DNA of 64,000 bases from Bilabrum cf. latius (GCA_965178125.1 OZ237775.1:1-64000); one strand, 5' to 3'; shown: positions 44,715 through 56,883, numbered from the stretch's first letter. The notes: generated by a model not told the origin, from the sequence alone. Made by a program: numbers and translations.

Positions 44715-44882
44715 TGATGAGCACCAGCGCGGGCTTGTACCGGGACTTTCATCTTGATGGCACGGTGCGGTTCTACGTTGGCTTCTCGTTGTGGCGCCGC
44801 GCGCCACTAGGTTCCGCAGAGTTCCGTTTGGCAATCTCACTCATCGCTTCTTTTTAACTATTCCAAGCTGTCTGGGGACATC

Positions 44883-45680
44883 ATGGCAGCATCTGGTGGC
44901 GCAGCGACAGGCAGCACTGCAGCGGATGGCGGCTCCGGCGCACCGAAAGACTTGACTTCTGTTGGAGCCGCGCTTGCTGGGGAAACGGATGCATTCGCCT
45001 CCGCAGACCGTGCCGTGACCACGTTTGCGACATTTGAGGATTATCTTAGCAGCCAGATCACTGAATTGGATATGTTTTATTTGGGTGATGAAGAGCTGGC
45101 TCGAAAGCTCGTTGAAATGGGGCAGCGAGGATTTGGCGATACGATGAAGCGCGAGGATTTCGAGGCTCGCAAAAAGGCAGAGAAAGAAAAGCATATGCAC
45201 CGGGATGCTGCGCCATAGCCATTGGCATCAGTAGGCAAGGATTTGTCCGGCAAACCTCTACTATAGGAGTTGGCGTCTCGCGAGGAGCTAGTGCGAAATG
45301 GCAAGCTCACGTGCATTCTGTACATTCGTGACAAGAATGCGCGAGGTCAAGAAATATCCGGGTACGTTGACCTGACGCAACGACTACGGACGGAGAGCTT
45401 TGAGCCATACTTTTCGGGGAGGAAAAGGCTCCTCCCACGCCCGACCGACCTGTCGTTCTACAATTTCGATACACAGGCGTCCACAAGCAACAGCAGCCCC
45501 ACCTTCCAGGTGATTGCCGACAACGAAGCGGGACTGATGTTCAAGAACAAGCGCGACAGGAAGGTGATTAATGTGGACCCCGACTCCAATCCCGGCGACA
45601 ACACGACCAGGCTAGAGGTTACGGACGCGTCCTACACGCACATAGTGATATACGACCACTTTACTAGAAGGAAAGGATGA
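44883..45680 (+). CDS. CFAP299: Cilia- and flagella-associated protein CFAP299
   Basis: 265 aa, two TAG codons (45216 and 45264) as Gln, TGA stop. The family's most conserved blocks are all present: FEDYLSSQITELDMFYLGDEELAR, RDKNARGQEISGYVDL, SGRKRLLPRPTDLSFYNF, LMFKNKRDRKVINVDP and the final VIYDHFTRRKG. The second TAG lies in LL-TAG-ELASREE. This protein is found in organisms with motile cilia, so the cell is flagellated. It is convergent with UBA1, the stops being about 100 bp apart. Confidence 0.95.
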
Positions 45681-45781
45681 TTGGGATCAATAAGTATAGT
45701 ATACCATCAGACCAAGCGGTCCATCCGAAGCCACGGCATGTCCCCGCCCACGAGCGATGCCACTCTAGTCGAACCTAGGCA

Positions 45782-48700
45782 TCACTCATCGTCCAGTTCA
45801 GCAGCGAGCGGCTCCTGCTCCTCCTCGGTGAGCAGAGCTCCCTGGGGCACAAACACGAGCCGCGGGAATGCGCCGGGCCCCGCGTCCTCGCCGCTGCCCT
45901 CCTCCTCCTTCTCGCCATCGCCACTCTTTCCGTCGTCGTCATCATCCTCCTCGTCATCATCTTCCTCACCCTGCCTCAAGATGTGCAGCGTGACCTGCCG
46001 CAGCCCCTTCCACCAGTCCAGGCCCCGGCCCCTCTTCTCGAGCACCTCCCGCACCAGGGCCTTCTCGGCCTCCTCCTGCAGCTCGTCCTCGTCCGCATCC
46101 TCGTCCCCCCTCTCCCGCTTGAGGTCTGCCGCCCTCTCCTCCACGGCCTCCTCGGGCAGCTCCCCCTGACTCGCGTCCATCAGCGCCTCCAGGCAGCTCG
46201 CGCCCACGCTGGCCTGGTCCTCCTCCCCCGCCTCCTCCCGATCGTCCCCGTAGCTCGCCATGATTCCGTCGAACATGAGCGCGCTCAGGCTCTCATCAGG
46301 TGCCCCCGTCAGCGCCCCGCTCTCCAGGTGCCCCCACAGCCAGGCCAGCAGGGCAGGCATGCCCCTCGCCCTCGCCAACTTGCCCTCGTCCTCCTCGCCA
46401 CCATCGCCTGCGGCCTGGCCCTGCATTGCCACGATGCTGTCCCACGCACTGCACTGCGGTGCACCTTCCTGCTCGCCCTCCCCGGGCTAACCCCCCACGG
46501 GCCCGCTCATCGCGGGCCGAGGCTCGAAGTAGTGCGCCTGGTTCAGAGCCAGGTTCACGTTGTGCTGATCAAAGGCGGCCAGCAGCTACTCAGTGGCAGG
46601 GATGGGCCGGGGACCATCTCCGCCCGCCCCCCCTGCCGCGGCCTCGGGTTCTGCCCCTGCCTCTGCCTCCTGGGGAAGCATGGAAGAGACGGGCGGTGCG
46701 ACGGAGACCAACGGCCTCGCGATACCTCCCCTGATCTGGCCCTTGTCCTTGCCCGCATCCTCCCCGAGCCACTGCAGGTGCTGCATCGAGAGGGCACTCC
46801 GCCCCAGCCGCCTCAGCTCTCCCGGGGGAACACCCCCCTCTTTGCCCACGAGCGCCGCCTCTCCACCCTTGGCGATGGTCGCCCGCACGGCCCCCTCGAG
46901 TCGGATGACCTTCAGGAGCTCCAGCCCAACCAGGGCAGTGGCCAGCGCAGTGGTGGTTGCAACCGCGGGCACGATCCGCCCCACGACTTTCTTGGCCCGC
47001 AGCCTCTCCACCACTGGGATCCCGTACTGCCTGCTGCGCAGGTTGCCGCATGCCGCCACAAAGTCCGCATGCATCCCCGCGTCATCGTCCTTGTCGAAGG
47101 GCTGGGGGGACAGTTGGAAGCCCGCCGCGCTGGCCCCCCGCAGGTCGGCCGCCCCCGGCAGTGCTCCCGCCAGCTCGTCCACCTCTTCGTCCATGGACTG
47201 CCCCGCCCCCGCCCCCGCCCCCGCGCCTACATCGTCATCCTCGCCGTCCTCCCCTCCGGCGCCCCCCTTCGCCTTGGCCATCGCAGCGGCCTCCTCCTCC
47301 GACGCAGCGATCTTCTCCCCGGAGGGCACCCAGGCCGGCATTTCAGCCTCTGCCCGCTCCAGCGCGGCGGTGATCGAGACCGGCAGACCGGCAGCCAGCC
47401 CCGCGGCACCCTCGGCCAGCTTGCCTCGCTGGTCGAGAGCAGAGGCCGCCTCGGCTGCCCGGCGCGCGGCCTGCTCCTCTTCCTCGCTGACAGGCACCCC
47501 GTGCGCCCTCGCCCTCACGAAAGCACCCGACAGCACGAAGGCGAGGCTCAGAGGATCCTCCGAGTCGAACAACGCCACGGCGGGGGGCCTCTTCTTGGCC
47601 GTCCAGAACGGCTGCCCGTCCCCGGTCACTTTGTCCGCAGGGTGCTGGTGCAGAAGGTCCCTGATCGAGTGGGCGAACCTGCGCTCGTACAGCTTGCGGG
47701 CCCACCGCACGCAGTCCCCGAAGGAGCTCGGCCTCTCGGCAGGAGGCAGCTTGGAGCCTCCTGCCGCCCCCGCCGCCCCCCCATCACCCACCGGAGCCCT
47801 AGTCTCCCGCAGTACGGCCTGTACCCTCAAGACAGCCCCCTGCTGCCCCTTGCAAGCCCGCACCCACCTGCGCCTGCCCTCCTCCTCCTCCACTCCGCCC
47901 TCTTTGGCCTCGCCCACGGCCCCCACGGCCTCGGCATAGTCCCGCGCAGCCTCTGGGTGCTTGACGAAGACCTCCTCCCACACGTCCCGGGCCCACTGCA
48001 GCGTGTGCTCGGGCAGGTGGGGGAAGCTCTTGAGCGTGCACACGGGGATGGACGACCCATCGTCTTCGCCCTCCGCGGGTCCCATGCTGTACGTCTCCGT
48101 GAGTCCAGGCAGAATGGTCTGCGTGGAGCACTTGAGCCCCAGCGTGCCGCTCTCCAGCAGCGGCAGAGAGTGCTCCACGCACTGGTCGTCCACGTACCTC
48201 CTGGCCTTCACGTTGTCCAGCGCGTTGACCACCACGGAGAGACTCCTCCAGAAATCGTGAGGCAGCACAGTCTCCGTGTGCGGTGCCACCATGGTCTCCA
48301 GCGGCTCCACAGTTAGCGAGGGGTTGATCTCCTGCGCTGCCTGCGCCGCGGCGGTGCTCTTGGGCTGCCCGATGTGCCGGTCCCTGAAGAGGAACTGCCG
48401 GCTCAGGTTGGACCGCTCGATCCGGTCCATGTCAGTCACCAGCACACCGGCTCGATCCAGCCGCGCCCCCTCGGGCCCCGCGCGCAGGGTCTCCCCCTCC
48501 CCCAGCGGCCCCCCCGCGCCGACCCCCATAAGCGCGAAGGCCTTCAGGAACTCGCACCCCAGTGCCCCGGAGCCCACGAGGAACACGCGGGCCGCCTCGA
48601 GCTGCGCCTGAAACCCGCGCCCAAACACTGCCACCTGCCCGTCGTATCGGTCCCCCGTGGGGCCCGCCTCCGCGGCGCTGGGCAGCTGGGGCAGCGCCGA

Positions 48701-50189
48701 GGTGGCGTCGTACAGCCACCACTGGGACAGGGGAGTGAACCGGCGAGTCACCAGCTTGATGGCCTCCTGGCCGGCAACCGCCCCCGCGGCCGTGCAGCAC
48801 GGCGACAGCCGCCCCACGGCCGTCCCTGCAGCCCTGGTCAGGGCGCTGACGTCAGCGCTCGAAGGGGCCCCGCCCTCACCCAGACTCCCCGCAGCTGCCC
48901 TGGCAATGGCACCGGCTGCTTCTGCATCGCCTGCCGCCGGCCACCCCGCGCACTCGGGATCCAGGGGGCGCCCCTCTTCCTGTTTCCCTGCCTCTGCCCC
49001 TAGTGACGCCTTCCACCTCGCTGCCCAGAGGGCCCGCAGGAGCGCCAGCAGCTGCGTGGGCCTGCCCCACCTGCGGACATCCAGGTGGCCCTCTGCCTCG
49101 GGGCACGGGCCCGCCCCATCGGATCCGATCGACCCGAAGAACTCCGAGGCTGCCTTGTGACTCACCGTGGTGGCCCGCTTGACCTGCTGAAAGTACCCCC
49201 CTCGGGTGTACCCCGCCCCCGCGCAGCACCCCGCCGATGCCTCCGCCTCGGCCCACCTAGCCAGCGCCTCTGGCCCCACATCCACTGCATGCGGGCTGGG
49301 CACCGCCCTGACCTCTAGCACGGGGCCGGTATCCGCGCTGCCGTTCAGGGCAGCCACAGCGGGTCCCTCCAGCCCGCTCAGAGTCAGTGCATCGCCCTTC
49401 TCCAGCCCGTGCCTGACATCAGGGTCCAGCTCGAGCACCAGCCCGGCCTCTCCCCCCTTGCCCTCAGATGCCGCCACCCCCCGCCTGACGCCTACCACCA
49501 GGCCGGATTTGGGGTCCTCTCCGTCTGCATCCTCCACGGGCACTTCCTCGCCGCCGTCCACGAAGCACCAGGACAGGAGGCCGGGCGCTCCACACGCAAC
49601 TAGGGCCACTCCGCGGGCGCGGCAGGCGGCTCCCAGCGCTGCAAGAGCCGCACCATCCATTCCGCAGGCGACTACCACCTATCGTCCTTCGAGCGCAGAC
49701 TCTGGGACATCCAGCCCAATGCCCGCCACTCCGGTAGAAGCGGCCAAACCTTCGCCGCCCCTGGCAGGAACCTCCACGACAACCTGACAAGCGTCGTTGA
49801 GCTCCTACAACCTTGGGGCCGTGGCTTCTGCGCGAGATATCTTTGCATCAACATCCCCCTGGGTAAGAAAGCAGTTGCTGGCGAGATCTATACCTAGTGC
49901 AGGCCTCGGATCGAGGAGCCCTACACGTTTCACTCCCGCCAGAATGATATTCTTGGCAGCTTCGGCACCCTCTCCTGTTAAGCCAACAACAAGCACCGAT
50001 GCTGCCCCAAGTCGAACTTGGGCACCCTTTCCGTACACGTACAACTGGCGGCTGCGAGCAGTATTAAGATTCACCAGGGCGAGCACACATTGCTTCATTC
50101 TGAAATGCATCCGTCATGGTACACAGATTTGCACAAGGCACATACCTGTAAAGTTCTTCATCTACTTTAGACTCAGCAGATGCGCTCAT
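45782..50189 (-). CDS. UBA1: Ubiquitin-activating enzyme E1
   Basis: Two exons on minus: 50189-50146 (MSASAESKVDEELY) and 50051-45782, with a 94-bp GT-AG intron (1437 aa, TGA stop). The splice produces DEELYSRQLYVYGKGA, the standard E1 start. The inactive adenylation half follows, then the active half with FLVGSGALGCEFLKAF and MDRIERSNLSRQFLFR. The catalytic Cys is in IPVCTLKSFPHLPEHTLQWARD (about residue 686), and a C-terminal UFD-like region ends the protein. TAG at residue 139 sits at the conserved Q of the QVVV strand; others are at about 98 and near the C-terminus. The protein is about 35 percent longer than usual because of Ala/Gly/Glu-rich inserts, mainly in the second catalytic half and before the UFD. 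It activates ubiquitin with ATP. Confidence 0.96.
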
Positions 50190-50380
50190 AATATCTTCTT
50201 ATCCTTTCGCAAGGTGTGTTCTCGGCAAGTACTACAGACCCCCACCGAGTTGGGGGCACCGGCGGGGGGGGAAGCTCCCCAGCTGGGGGCTCTATGTTGC
50301 GGTCAACTGCAACTCGCAAACAATGCAAGTAAGTCTAGTTTTGCCCATCTATCGTTCGATTCGATCGAAATAACCCAATT

Positions 50381-52015
50381 ATGGCACAGTGTCGACATAA
50401 GAGCTCTGCAGCAGGCTTGTATCCCCTCTCTACACTACCGCAGAGTTCGAGCGTCAAACACTGGACGCTTTCACGCAATGGCGCTATATGTGCACTAGTA
50501 ACTGTAATTGCGGTAGTAATTGTAATTGTGTCAGCCAGTCTGCGACTGTTATTCGTCGGCAATCCACTTGGCCACTAGATGCAGGTTGCCGCGAAACACT
50601 CGGAAGAGCAGTACGCAGTGCAGCACTTGGCAGGATAGCAACCACATCAATACGGTATTGCAAAAATCTGGAACAGAGAGTTGGACAGCCACAGCCGTAC
50701 CGATTTTTCGGTGTGCATCGCCAGCAAATCTGGAAGGATAGCAGGCAAACTTGCAGAGCTACAGGCGAACAAGCTCTTTTCAGTCTGGCTGGTAAACGGA
50801 GATGCCTACGAGGATTATGCATACAGGGCAGAGCCGTTCTTTGACAACTCACCGCTCGCCGAGACAGGGCTCACGTGTATTTTTGTCGAAGGGTACAGAC
50901 CAGAGGAAAGAAACAGGAACAATTCGATGTACGTCGCATTTCGCTGCGAAATTCCGATTGCTAAAGACAAGTATCCAGATATTGGGTGCGATTTTACTGT
51001 GCGATCGCGGGTGTCGCGCTCCACAAGGGCATTCCCAAGGCGGCAATCGATTAGCCTCCAGTACTCGGCAGGGCGACGAACTGCCCCTCAAGATATACCA
51101 CTGCCACCTGCATCTCGATTTATACCTAATGAGGTTGTTGCGAACCCTGTTTAGTACTCGGAAGACTATAAGAACTTTAAGAACATGGACGGGTTTGGCC
51201 ACTTCGACCGGGTGGTCGGCTCCAACTCTTCCACGATTGCGATTCAGACGCACCTTGGACTTGGAAATCAGTTGAGAGTTGTGGCCGCGTTTGCTAAGTG
51301 GGCGAAGATGGCGAGTAAGAACCTGGTTGTCTACTGGAATTCGAGCAGGGACTGCGACGTTGAATTCAGCGACCTGTTCGAGAAACCTAGAGACCCGTGG
51401 GGCAGCGTAGAAGTGTATCCATACAAGTCTGCCGTCCAGAAAGGAGCTACAATAGACCTTCTGACTATTTTCCCTATCTTTGATAAGAATAGGCTGATAG
51501 ACTGCTTTCCCGACCCAGAGGGCTTGCTTCAGCCCCTGCCTGCGATTGTTGCTGCAGTGCGGGAGCAGCTGGCGAAGTTGAGGGAGTCCATGGGCACCGA
51601 GTACTTCTTGGCAGCCCACGTTCGAGGGACCGATCTCGGTCACTACCTCTCGGGAGACGATGTGATGGAGTGGGTCCGCAGGGCAGACCCATCCGGCACG
51701 CTGCCAGTCGTAGTTAGTACCGACAGCGCGGCAACACGCCAATCGCTCACCGAGCGACTGGGGTCCAGGGTATTTGTCATTGAGCACGAGTGGCGAAAAG
51801 GCCAACTCCGACAAACCAGCGTCCAAGCAGCTCTTGTGGACCTGCTGGTTGCCAGTCTGTCGCATGACTTCCTGCCGACCTGGGCCAGCTCGTTCTCTCG
51901 AATCATCATGGCTCTGCGACAGCGTAGAGCTTCAACCATGCGCATTCTAGGGCTATCACAGTGGGCAGGAATCTAGCTTGGCTCGACACAGGCCCTACCT
52001 GATGCCTCGTCATGA
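50381..52015 (+). CDS. Type II membrane fucosyltransferase-like enzyme
   Basis: 544 aa, TGA stop. TAG codons near 50576, 50633, 51152 and 51974 are read as Gln. A single N-terminal membrane anchor (GAICALVTVIAVVIVIVSASL) gives Golgi type II topology. The lumenal C-terminal half has HLGLGNQLRVVAAFAKWAK, LVVYWNSSRDCDVEFSDLFE, AAHVRGTDLGHYL, PVVVSTDSA and LVASLSHDFLPTWASSFSR. This layout of GLGNxxR, HxRxTD and a late S/T-rich loop is that of NodZ/FUT8-like fucosyltransferases using GDP-fucose. Donor and acceptor cannot be read from the sequence. It is divergent from UBA1. Confidence 0.7.
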
Positions 52016-52169
52016 CCATGAGCCCGCATTGCAGCACAGGTCACTCTCGATGTGCGCAGTCCAGGCACGCACAGGAACCCCAGCTCACCCCACCATGCAG
52101 GCAGTGCAAAGCGGGAACGTACAGGTCTTCACGCTCAGCCCAAGCGGGTAGCGACTCGCCACTGGTGTT

Positions 52170-53035
52170 GTGATCTCATTACTTTATCCGGATTTTCATT
52201 TGGTGGGGCCGGACCTCGACCCAGGCGGCCCCCGCGGCGCACGCCATCCAGCGCACGAGCAACCAGGCCAGGAGCTCTGGAGCTCAGCCGGCAGACCTTC
52301 GACGTCTACAAATCCGTGCACAACAACGACCTGGCCCTGGCCATCGACGCTAGCAGGGCGCTGCAGTCAGAGGGCCGGGAGCCAGCCGTGGTGCTCGCCC
52401 GGGAGAGCCAGGACTCGAGTGGGTGCGTGCTCGTGCGGGTCGTCAACCTGGACCGGCCCCCGGCCGTGTTTAGTGTCCACTCGTACCGCCTCGAGCAGCT
52501 GCAGGCTGGGACCGACCCGAGAGCTGGTGCAGCCGCCGGAGGAGGGCGGCGAGGGCGCGACCCGGCCGCCGAGCACGCGGGAGCTGATGGCGGCGATGCA
52601 CGCGTCCTCGCGTGCTGGTGTGCCTCCAGCGCCTGCAGGCTTAGGAGGGCATCCCGCTCCTGGGTACCACCATCACCTGCAACCCGTCGTTCGAGTACTC
52701 GTCCGAGGCATCGCACCCCATCTACTACAACCTGCTCACCGACCCGCAGCAAGTCGACTACCACGGCGATTTCAACCACCCCCGCACGGCCATGGTCACG
52801 GACTGTCAGGTGGCGCGCTCGGGGTACCGGGGCCGGGGCACGGGCTGGGCGCGCAGGGGGAAATGCTTGGGCTGAACCCGTACACGTTTCCCGGGTGCGT
52901 CGACCCGGGCACGCTGTACGAGATGAGCCTCTCCTTCTCCGCGGCCTCCGCGGGGGACCTGGAGATTCACGTGTGATGGGGACGGGCCTCGTGTGGGTCG
53001 ACGACTTCGAGGTCAGGTACACGGGCACGAGGTGA
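52170..53035 (+). pseudogene. Frame-broken gene of unknown function
   Basis: Protein-like sequence runs in one direction but changes frame several times. One frame holds TFDVYKSVHNNDLALAIDAS to LQAGTD (to about 52530). A second holds PSTRELMAAMHASS. A third holds ITCNPSFEYSSEASHP to RTAMVTDC (about 52660-52850), and the second resumes with YTFPGCVDPGTLYEM. The last part, VWVDDFEVRYTG, is in the first frame. No clean GT-AG introns explain the switches. It is either a decayed secreted or surface protein gene or a stretch with base-call indels. No family is recognised. Confidence 0.45.
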
Positions 53036-53658
53036 GGGCAAGCCCGCCAGAGGAAGGAAAAGATGAAATGGGAGAAACGAGGGAAACGAGCATCTGGGGG
53101 GGGGGCGGAGCGGTCAAGGGGCGGTGCTGCATTGAAATGCGTTTTCGAGGTTGCATGTGCTGCCCGCCGGCAAAACCCGGGCGGGGCCGGGGAAGCGGGG
53201 AGCAGGAGCAGGTGCACCCTGCGAATCGAAAGCACCAGTGAGTGGGGGCACGGTGCGGCTGCTTGAGTGCCGGGGGTCCCGCTTCGGGCCTTGCTTGCTA
53301 GACCTAGACCAAAATCCGACCTGATCCCAAGGCTTGCAGCGGCTCGCTGCTTTGTCGTTACTTTTGACTTCATTGCCGGCCACGAGCACGTGCAGCAGCA
53401 GCAACCCGCCCCAGGCAGTACGGAGGAGTGCTGCGGACACGAGTCTCGGGCACGGGAGCAATCGAATCGGGTCGTCCTTGCGCATGCGCCCGCCGCGCAC
53501 GATGCCACGGTTCCGTATTGATTGCTCCGAGTCGAAAATCAAGATTCGTTCATTCGTTCATTCATTCTGTAGTAGCTCCAAGGCTTTACACTAAGCAATT
53601 TAGGGAATAGGACTTGTGCATTGCTGCTGTATTTGCTGCTTTTGAATCGGGCCTGTGC
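53036..53658. other. Intergenic region before L-domain surface gene
   Basis: No supported gene. Several overlapping open frames on both strands reflect GC-rich composition. An ATTCGTTCATTCATT microrepeat lies near 53550, close to the start of the next gene. Confidence 0.5.
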
Positions 53659-55449
53659 ATGATGCAGCTCAACCCCCCCTGTTGGAGGGTTTGCAGCACA
53701 TTCGGAATAGCGTCGGTCTTGCTGCTTGCCTCGATTGACGCCTCGCATGCTCAAGCTGCAGCGTCCGACAAGTATTCATGCTCTGGAGGGTTCTTTAATT
53801 CAACTGGCGGGCTTGCTTTGCATGTAAAGGGCTGCGTGCACGTGACGGGCGACCTAACGATCGCCGATATCGCGAATGTTGCTGCCCTACCGACTGCTCT
53901 TCGCTCCATCCAGCTGATTGACGGCACGCTGCAGGCTAGGAACATGAGCAACCTAACTAGCCTGGGTGCATTTGCCTCATTGAAGTACGCCGGAGGCCTG
54001 GTGGTGCGAGATCTCCCCAAGGTAGGCTTGCTCGCCTTTCCGAATGTACTGCTTGTTCAAGGAACGCTGCAGGTTTGTAATCTGCAGTCCGCTACAGCAG
54101 TGGAATTTCCATCGCTGCTGAATGTGACAGGGGGCGTCAAACTCGGTTACAGCGAAGCTAACGATGACTGCAGCCTGCCAAATCTTGTCAAGGTCGGAAT
54201 GGATCAGTTGCAGGCAGTCAGCGAGGATCTAGACATCTCAAATTGCGGCAGCATGTCATCGCTTCCCGCGTTTTCGTCGCTGTACAGCATCGGTGGCAGC
54301 TTGTGGCTGGGTTCGCTGGATCAGCTCCGCACCGTCGGCGGCTTCGCTGCCCTGGAGAGCGTCACGGGGAATCTAGCGTTGTCAAGCTTGGCAGAGATCG
54401 TCAAGATAGGCTCGGCCGCCTTCCCCAAGCTCACGTCAGCGGGGGGCTTGAGCATTTCTTCGCACAAGAGCTTGACCGGCATCGCAGGATTCAAGTCGCT
54501 CCGCAGGATTCAGGGTGCGCTGGCCATCCTCGGCAACCCAGCCCTTCAAATTTTGGCTGGGCTGCCCCGCCTCAGGTCCGTGGGGGCAATCTATGTAACG
54601 CAGAATCCTATGCTTGCCCAGACGAAACGCATGCGGCGACTTACCAGCGTCCTTGGAGACATCAGGTTGGACACAAACCAACAACTGGCCGACCTTGATT
54701 TCCTTAGCGCCGTCACTGACCTGTCGCATGGGGGCATCACTGTCACCTTCTGCGGAATCACAAATGTGGACGGCCTCAGCCAGGTAACTGATGTCCTTCA
54801 CTCCGTGAGCTTTACTTACAATGGCCAGCTTAGAGACCTGAGCGGGTTCCGCTCTCTCGAGACGGTCGGCCTGGACTTTTTTGTGATGGGACTTGGGGAG
54901 GAGCAGGCTGGCGAGCTGGCGCTGGACGGGCTGAAATCCTTGCGCAGCGTGGGGAGACAATTCTACTTGGGCGGTTTCCCGACGCCGAATTTCGACGCCC
55001 TGGGGTCTCTCGAGACGGTCGGAGATATTTTCAAGCTGCAGGCTGTGAGGGGACCCAGCAGCCTCGACGGGTTTGGCAACCTGAAAACGATCGGCGCCCA
55101 GCTCGTGGTGCAGCAGATTGAGGGCATGCGTGCGATCACAGGATTCAATGCTCTCAAGTCGATCGGGGCACAGGCTGTCATCAACTTCAACCCCAACCTG
55201 ACTTCGGTCTCTGGGTTTGAGTCCCTTGCCTTCGTGGGCGGCGACCCGTCGGTCGTTGCCTCCCTTGCCGTGGTAGGGGACTCCATTGAGTCCGTGACTG
55301 CCTTTGTGGCCGTCTCAAACATGACGCGCTCGCCCTTTTTCAGCGGATCGGAGATGGTGATCTGTGAGAGCCTCAAGGATAGCCTGACCGAGGCGGCCGG
55401 AACGGACAGGAGCCTCTTCCAAGTGAAGGAGGTGGATCCGTCCTGCTGA
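53659..55449 (+). CDS. Secreted/surface protein with receptor-L-domain-type leucine-rich repeats
   Basis: 596 aa, single exon, no TAG codon, TGA stop. The chosen ATG gives MMQLNPPCWRVCSTFG followed by a hydrophobic core (ASVLLLASIDASHA), a good signal peptide. The rest is a string of about fifteen short beta-helix repeats of the form SLxxVGGxLxLxxxxxLxxLxG, as in receptor L domains, fungal Ecm33 and protist surface proteins. Paired cysteines near both ends (YSC, VHV; VDPSC) probably cap the solenoid. No C-terminal membrane helix is obvious. The likely role is cell-surface recognition or adhesion; the ligand is unknown. Confidence 0.82.
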   Translation: MMQLNPPCWRVCSTFGIASVLLLASIDASHAQAAASDKYSCSGGFFNSTGGLALHVKGCVHVTGDLTIADIANVAALPTALRSIQLIDGTLQARNMSNLTSLGAFASLKYAGGLVVRDLPKVGLLAFPNVLLVQGTLQVCNLQSATAVEFPSLLNVTGGVKLGYSEANDDCSLPNLVKVGMDQLQAVSEDLDISNCGSMSSLPAFSSLYSIGGSLWLGSLDQLRTVGGFAALESVTGNLALSSLAEIVKIGSAAFPKLTSAGGLSISSHKSLTGIAGFKSLRRIQGALAILGNPALQILAGLPRLRSVGAIYVTQNPMLAQTKRMRRLTSVLGDIRLDTNQQLADLDFLSAVTDLSHGGITVTFCGITNVDGLSQVTDVLHSVSFTYNGQLRDLSGFRSLETVGLDFFVMGLGEEQAGELALDGLKSLRSVGRQFYLGGFPTPNFDALGSLETVGDIFKLQAVRGPSSLDGFGNLKTIGAQLVVQQIEGMRAITGFNALKSIGAQAVINFNPNLTSVSGFESLAFVGGDPSVVASLAVVGDSIESVTAFVAVSNMTRSPFFSGSEMVICESLKDSLTEAAGTDRSLFQVKEVDPSC

Positions 55450-55773
55450 TTTTGGGGCGTGCCCGCAGCATGGACTTCGTTGCGCGCCCTGGGTTGTACC
55501 TCAACCGGGGGTGAGTTGTACGGGCGTGACTCTGTGCTGGAGCTGCAGTACTTGCTCTCTCGCTGCGGGGGTACGATGGCTGCGCTCGACCAAGATGGGG
55601 ATGCTCTGACCCTGCGGCCTGGAGCTAGGTGCTTGCCTTGCTGCACTGCCGGTCCAATTCATGATTCCTGCATAGCTGGGATGGTTTGCGCATGTTTATT
55701 TGACTTGTTAGAGTTTCTAACCTTTAACTCACATTGATCCAGGTTTAGGCCTATGCGCTGGGGCATACACTCG
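55450..55773. other. Convergent intergenic region
   Basis: 324 bp between the stop of the L-domain gene and the stop of the small minus-strand gene. Nothing was recognised. Confidence 0.5.
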
Positions 55774-56103
55774 TCACACTGTATCAGGAGCAGGACTCTG
55801 CAGGAGGCCAGTCATGGGACTCGGACCAAGAGCAACGTGGCGAGTTGGCGAGTACTGTGCCCAGCTCATTGTAGCTTTCTTGCCTCCCGCGGGTCCGATG
55901 GCCAAGATACGCGCACACTGGTTCATCACGTCTTTGTCCGCCACCCTGTCAGCATCCAGCACCGCGTTGCACAGATTCTCTCGCAGCATCTACTCCCGTG
56001 ACTCTTGAGACAGTTTCTTAAAGACAACTGCATGCTTCTACCTATCAGTAATAGATGTGGTTTTCTTCTTCTTTGCTTTCTTTGGTGCAACGACGCCGGC
56101 CAT
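55774..56103 (-). CDS. Small lysine-rich protein of unknown function (109 aa)
   Basis: The frame starts MAGVVAPKKAKKKKTT, reads two TAG codons as Gln (DR-TAG-KHAVVFKK and SRE-TAG-MLRENL) and ends at TGA. The middle is a charged helix (MLRENLCNAVLDADRVADKDV). Codon use is ordinary for a host gene and the frame is continuous only with the recoded TAG, which is the main support. A longer frame begins at 56232 but would run through a hairpin, so the inner ATG was preferred. No family is recognised; the basic N-terminus could be a nuclear signal. Confidence 0.5.
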
Positions 56104-56883
56104 CGTTGTGGTTGCTCGAAAGTTGTTATCATCATCTTCAAAATAATGGGGGTGCCAATGTTGGCACCCCTGTAGGGGCACCCCTCCCTGGTAACCCCTT
56201 GGCGGGGTCTGATCCCCTCCGTCGAATTCCAATCAGAGCGAGGATTCATTTCCAGTCACGTGCTTTTAAAAAAAATCGGTAAGATATGATAAGACTTTAT
56301 CATCAAACTATGTATGGATGTCAGTGGTACCTTGGAAGGCTCGAAAATTGCGAAAGCGTGTGTTCTTTGAAATGCCAAATGAGGAATTTGTGTCGACGGG
56401 CGGACAGATGCCCCTAGGGCTGTGGTGATTGTCGACTTCGCCTTTGTGTACAAACTTTCGGCGTACCTGATGGCTCAAGAACTACATGTGTTGCTTAAGC
56501 TTGCTATGCACGGTGTCTGTGACGATGGCATATTCCAGTCGCTTCCTCGTGGGGCGTCCCGATGTATGGTGGGGACACGACACTTTGTGTCTGTGGTTAG
56601 GATACCGAGACATGATCGTGCATAGTATGAGAGTTTTTGGTCTTGGCTGTGACAATGATGATTGCCGCTCGCGCGGCACTCCGCTGCTGACGCCCGCCCA
56701 TTCGCCTGGTGCGGAACCCTGGAGCCGCGAACTTCCTTGGAAGTCTGAGTCAATTATACCAAGATTAAGTGGTTAATTTGTGGATCCCAATCTGCGGGGC
56801 AACTACGCTGCATTCATCAGACACGTGTGTATCGACCCTTTCCTGTTCCCCTGTCGCAGCTGCTGACCGTCTCCTGGCGGGAC
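56104..56883. other. Divergent intergenic region with a hairpin
   Basis: 780 bp between the small minus-strand gene and PPOX. A perfect inverted repeat, GGGGTGCCAA-TG-TTGGCACCCC, lies at 56149-56170, followed by a partial third arm. No gene was recognised; the start of the PPOX transcript should lie in the right part. Confidence 0.55.

Noticed and set aside
44612-44857. 81-residue frame after the PAT1-like gene
   Set aside because: Overlaps the PAT1 3' end in another frame and has no support of its own.
45983-48316. 777-residue open frame on the plus strand
   Set aside because: Antisense to UBA1, whose motifs are unmistakable; long antisense frames are expected in very GC-rich coding DNA, and the protein is Arg/Pro/Leu-rich with no recognisable motif.
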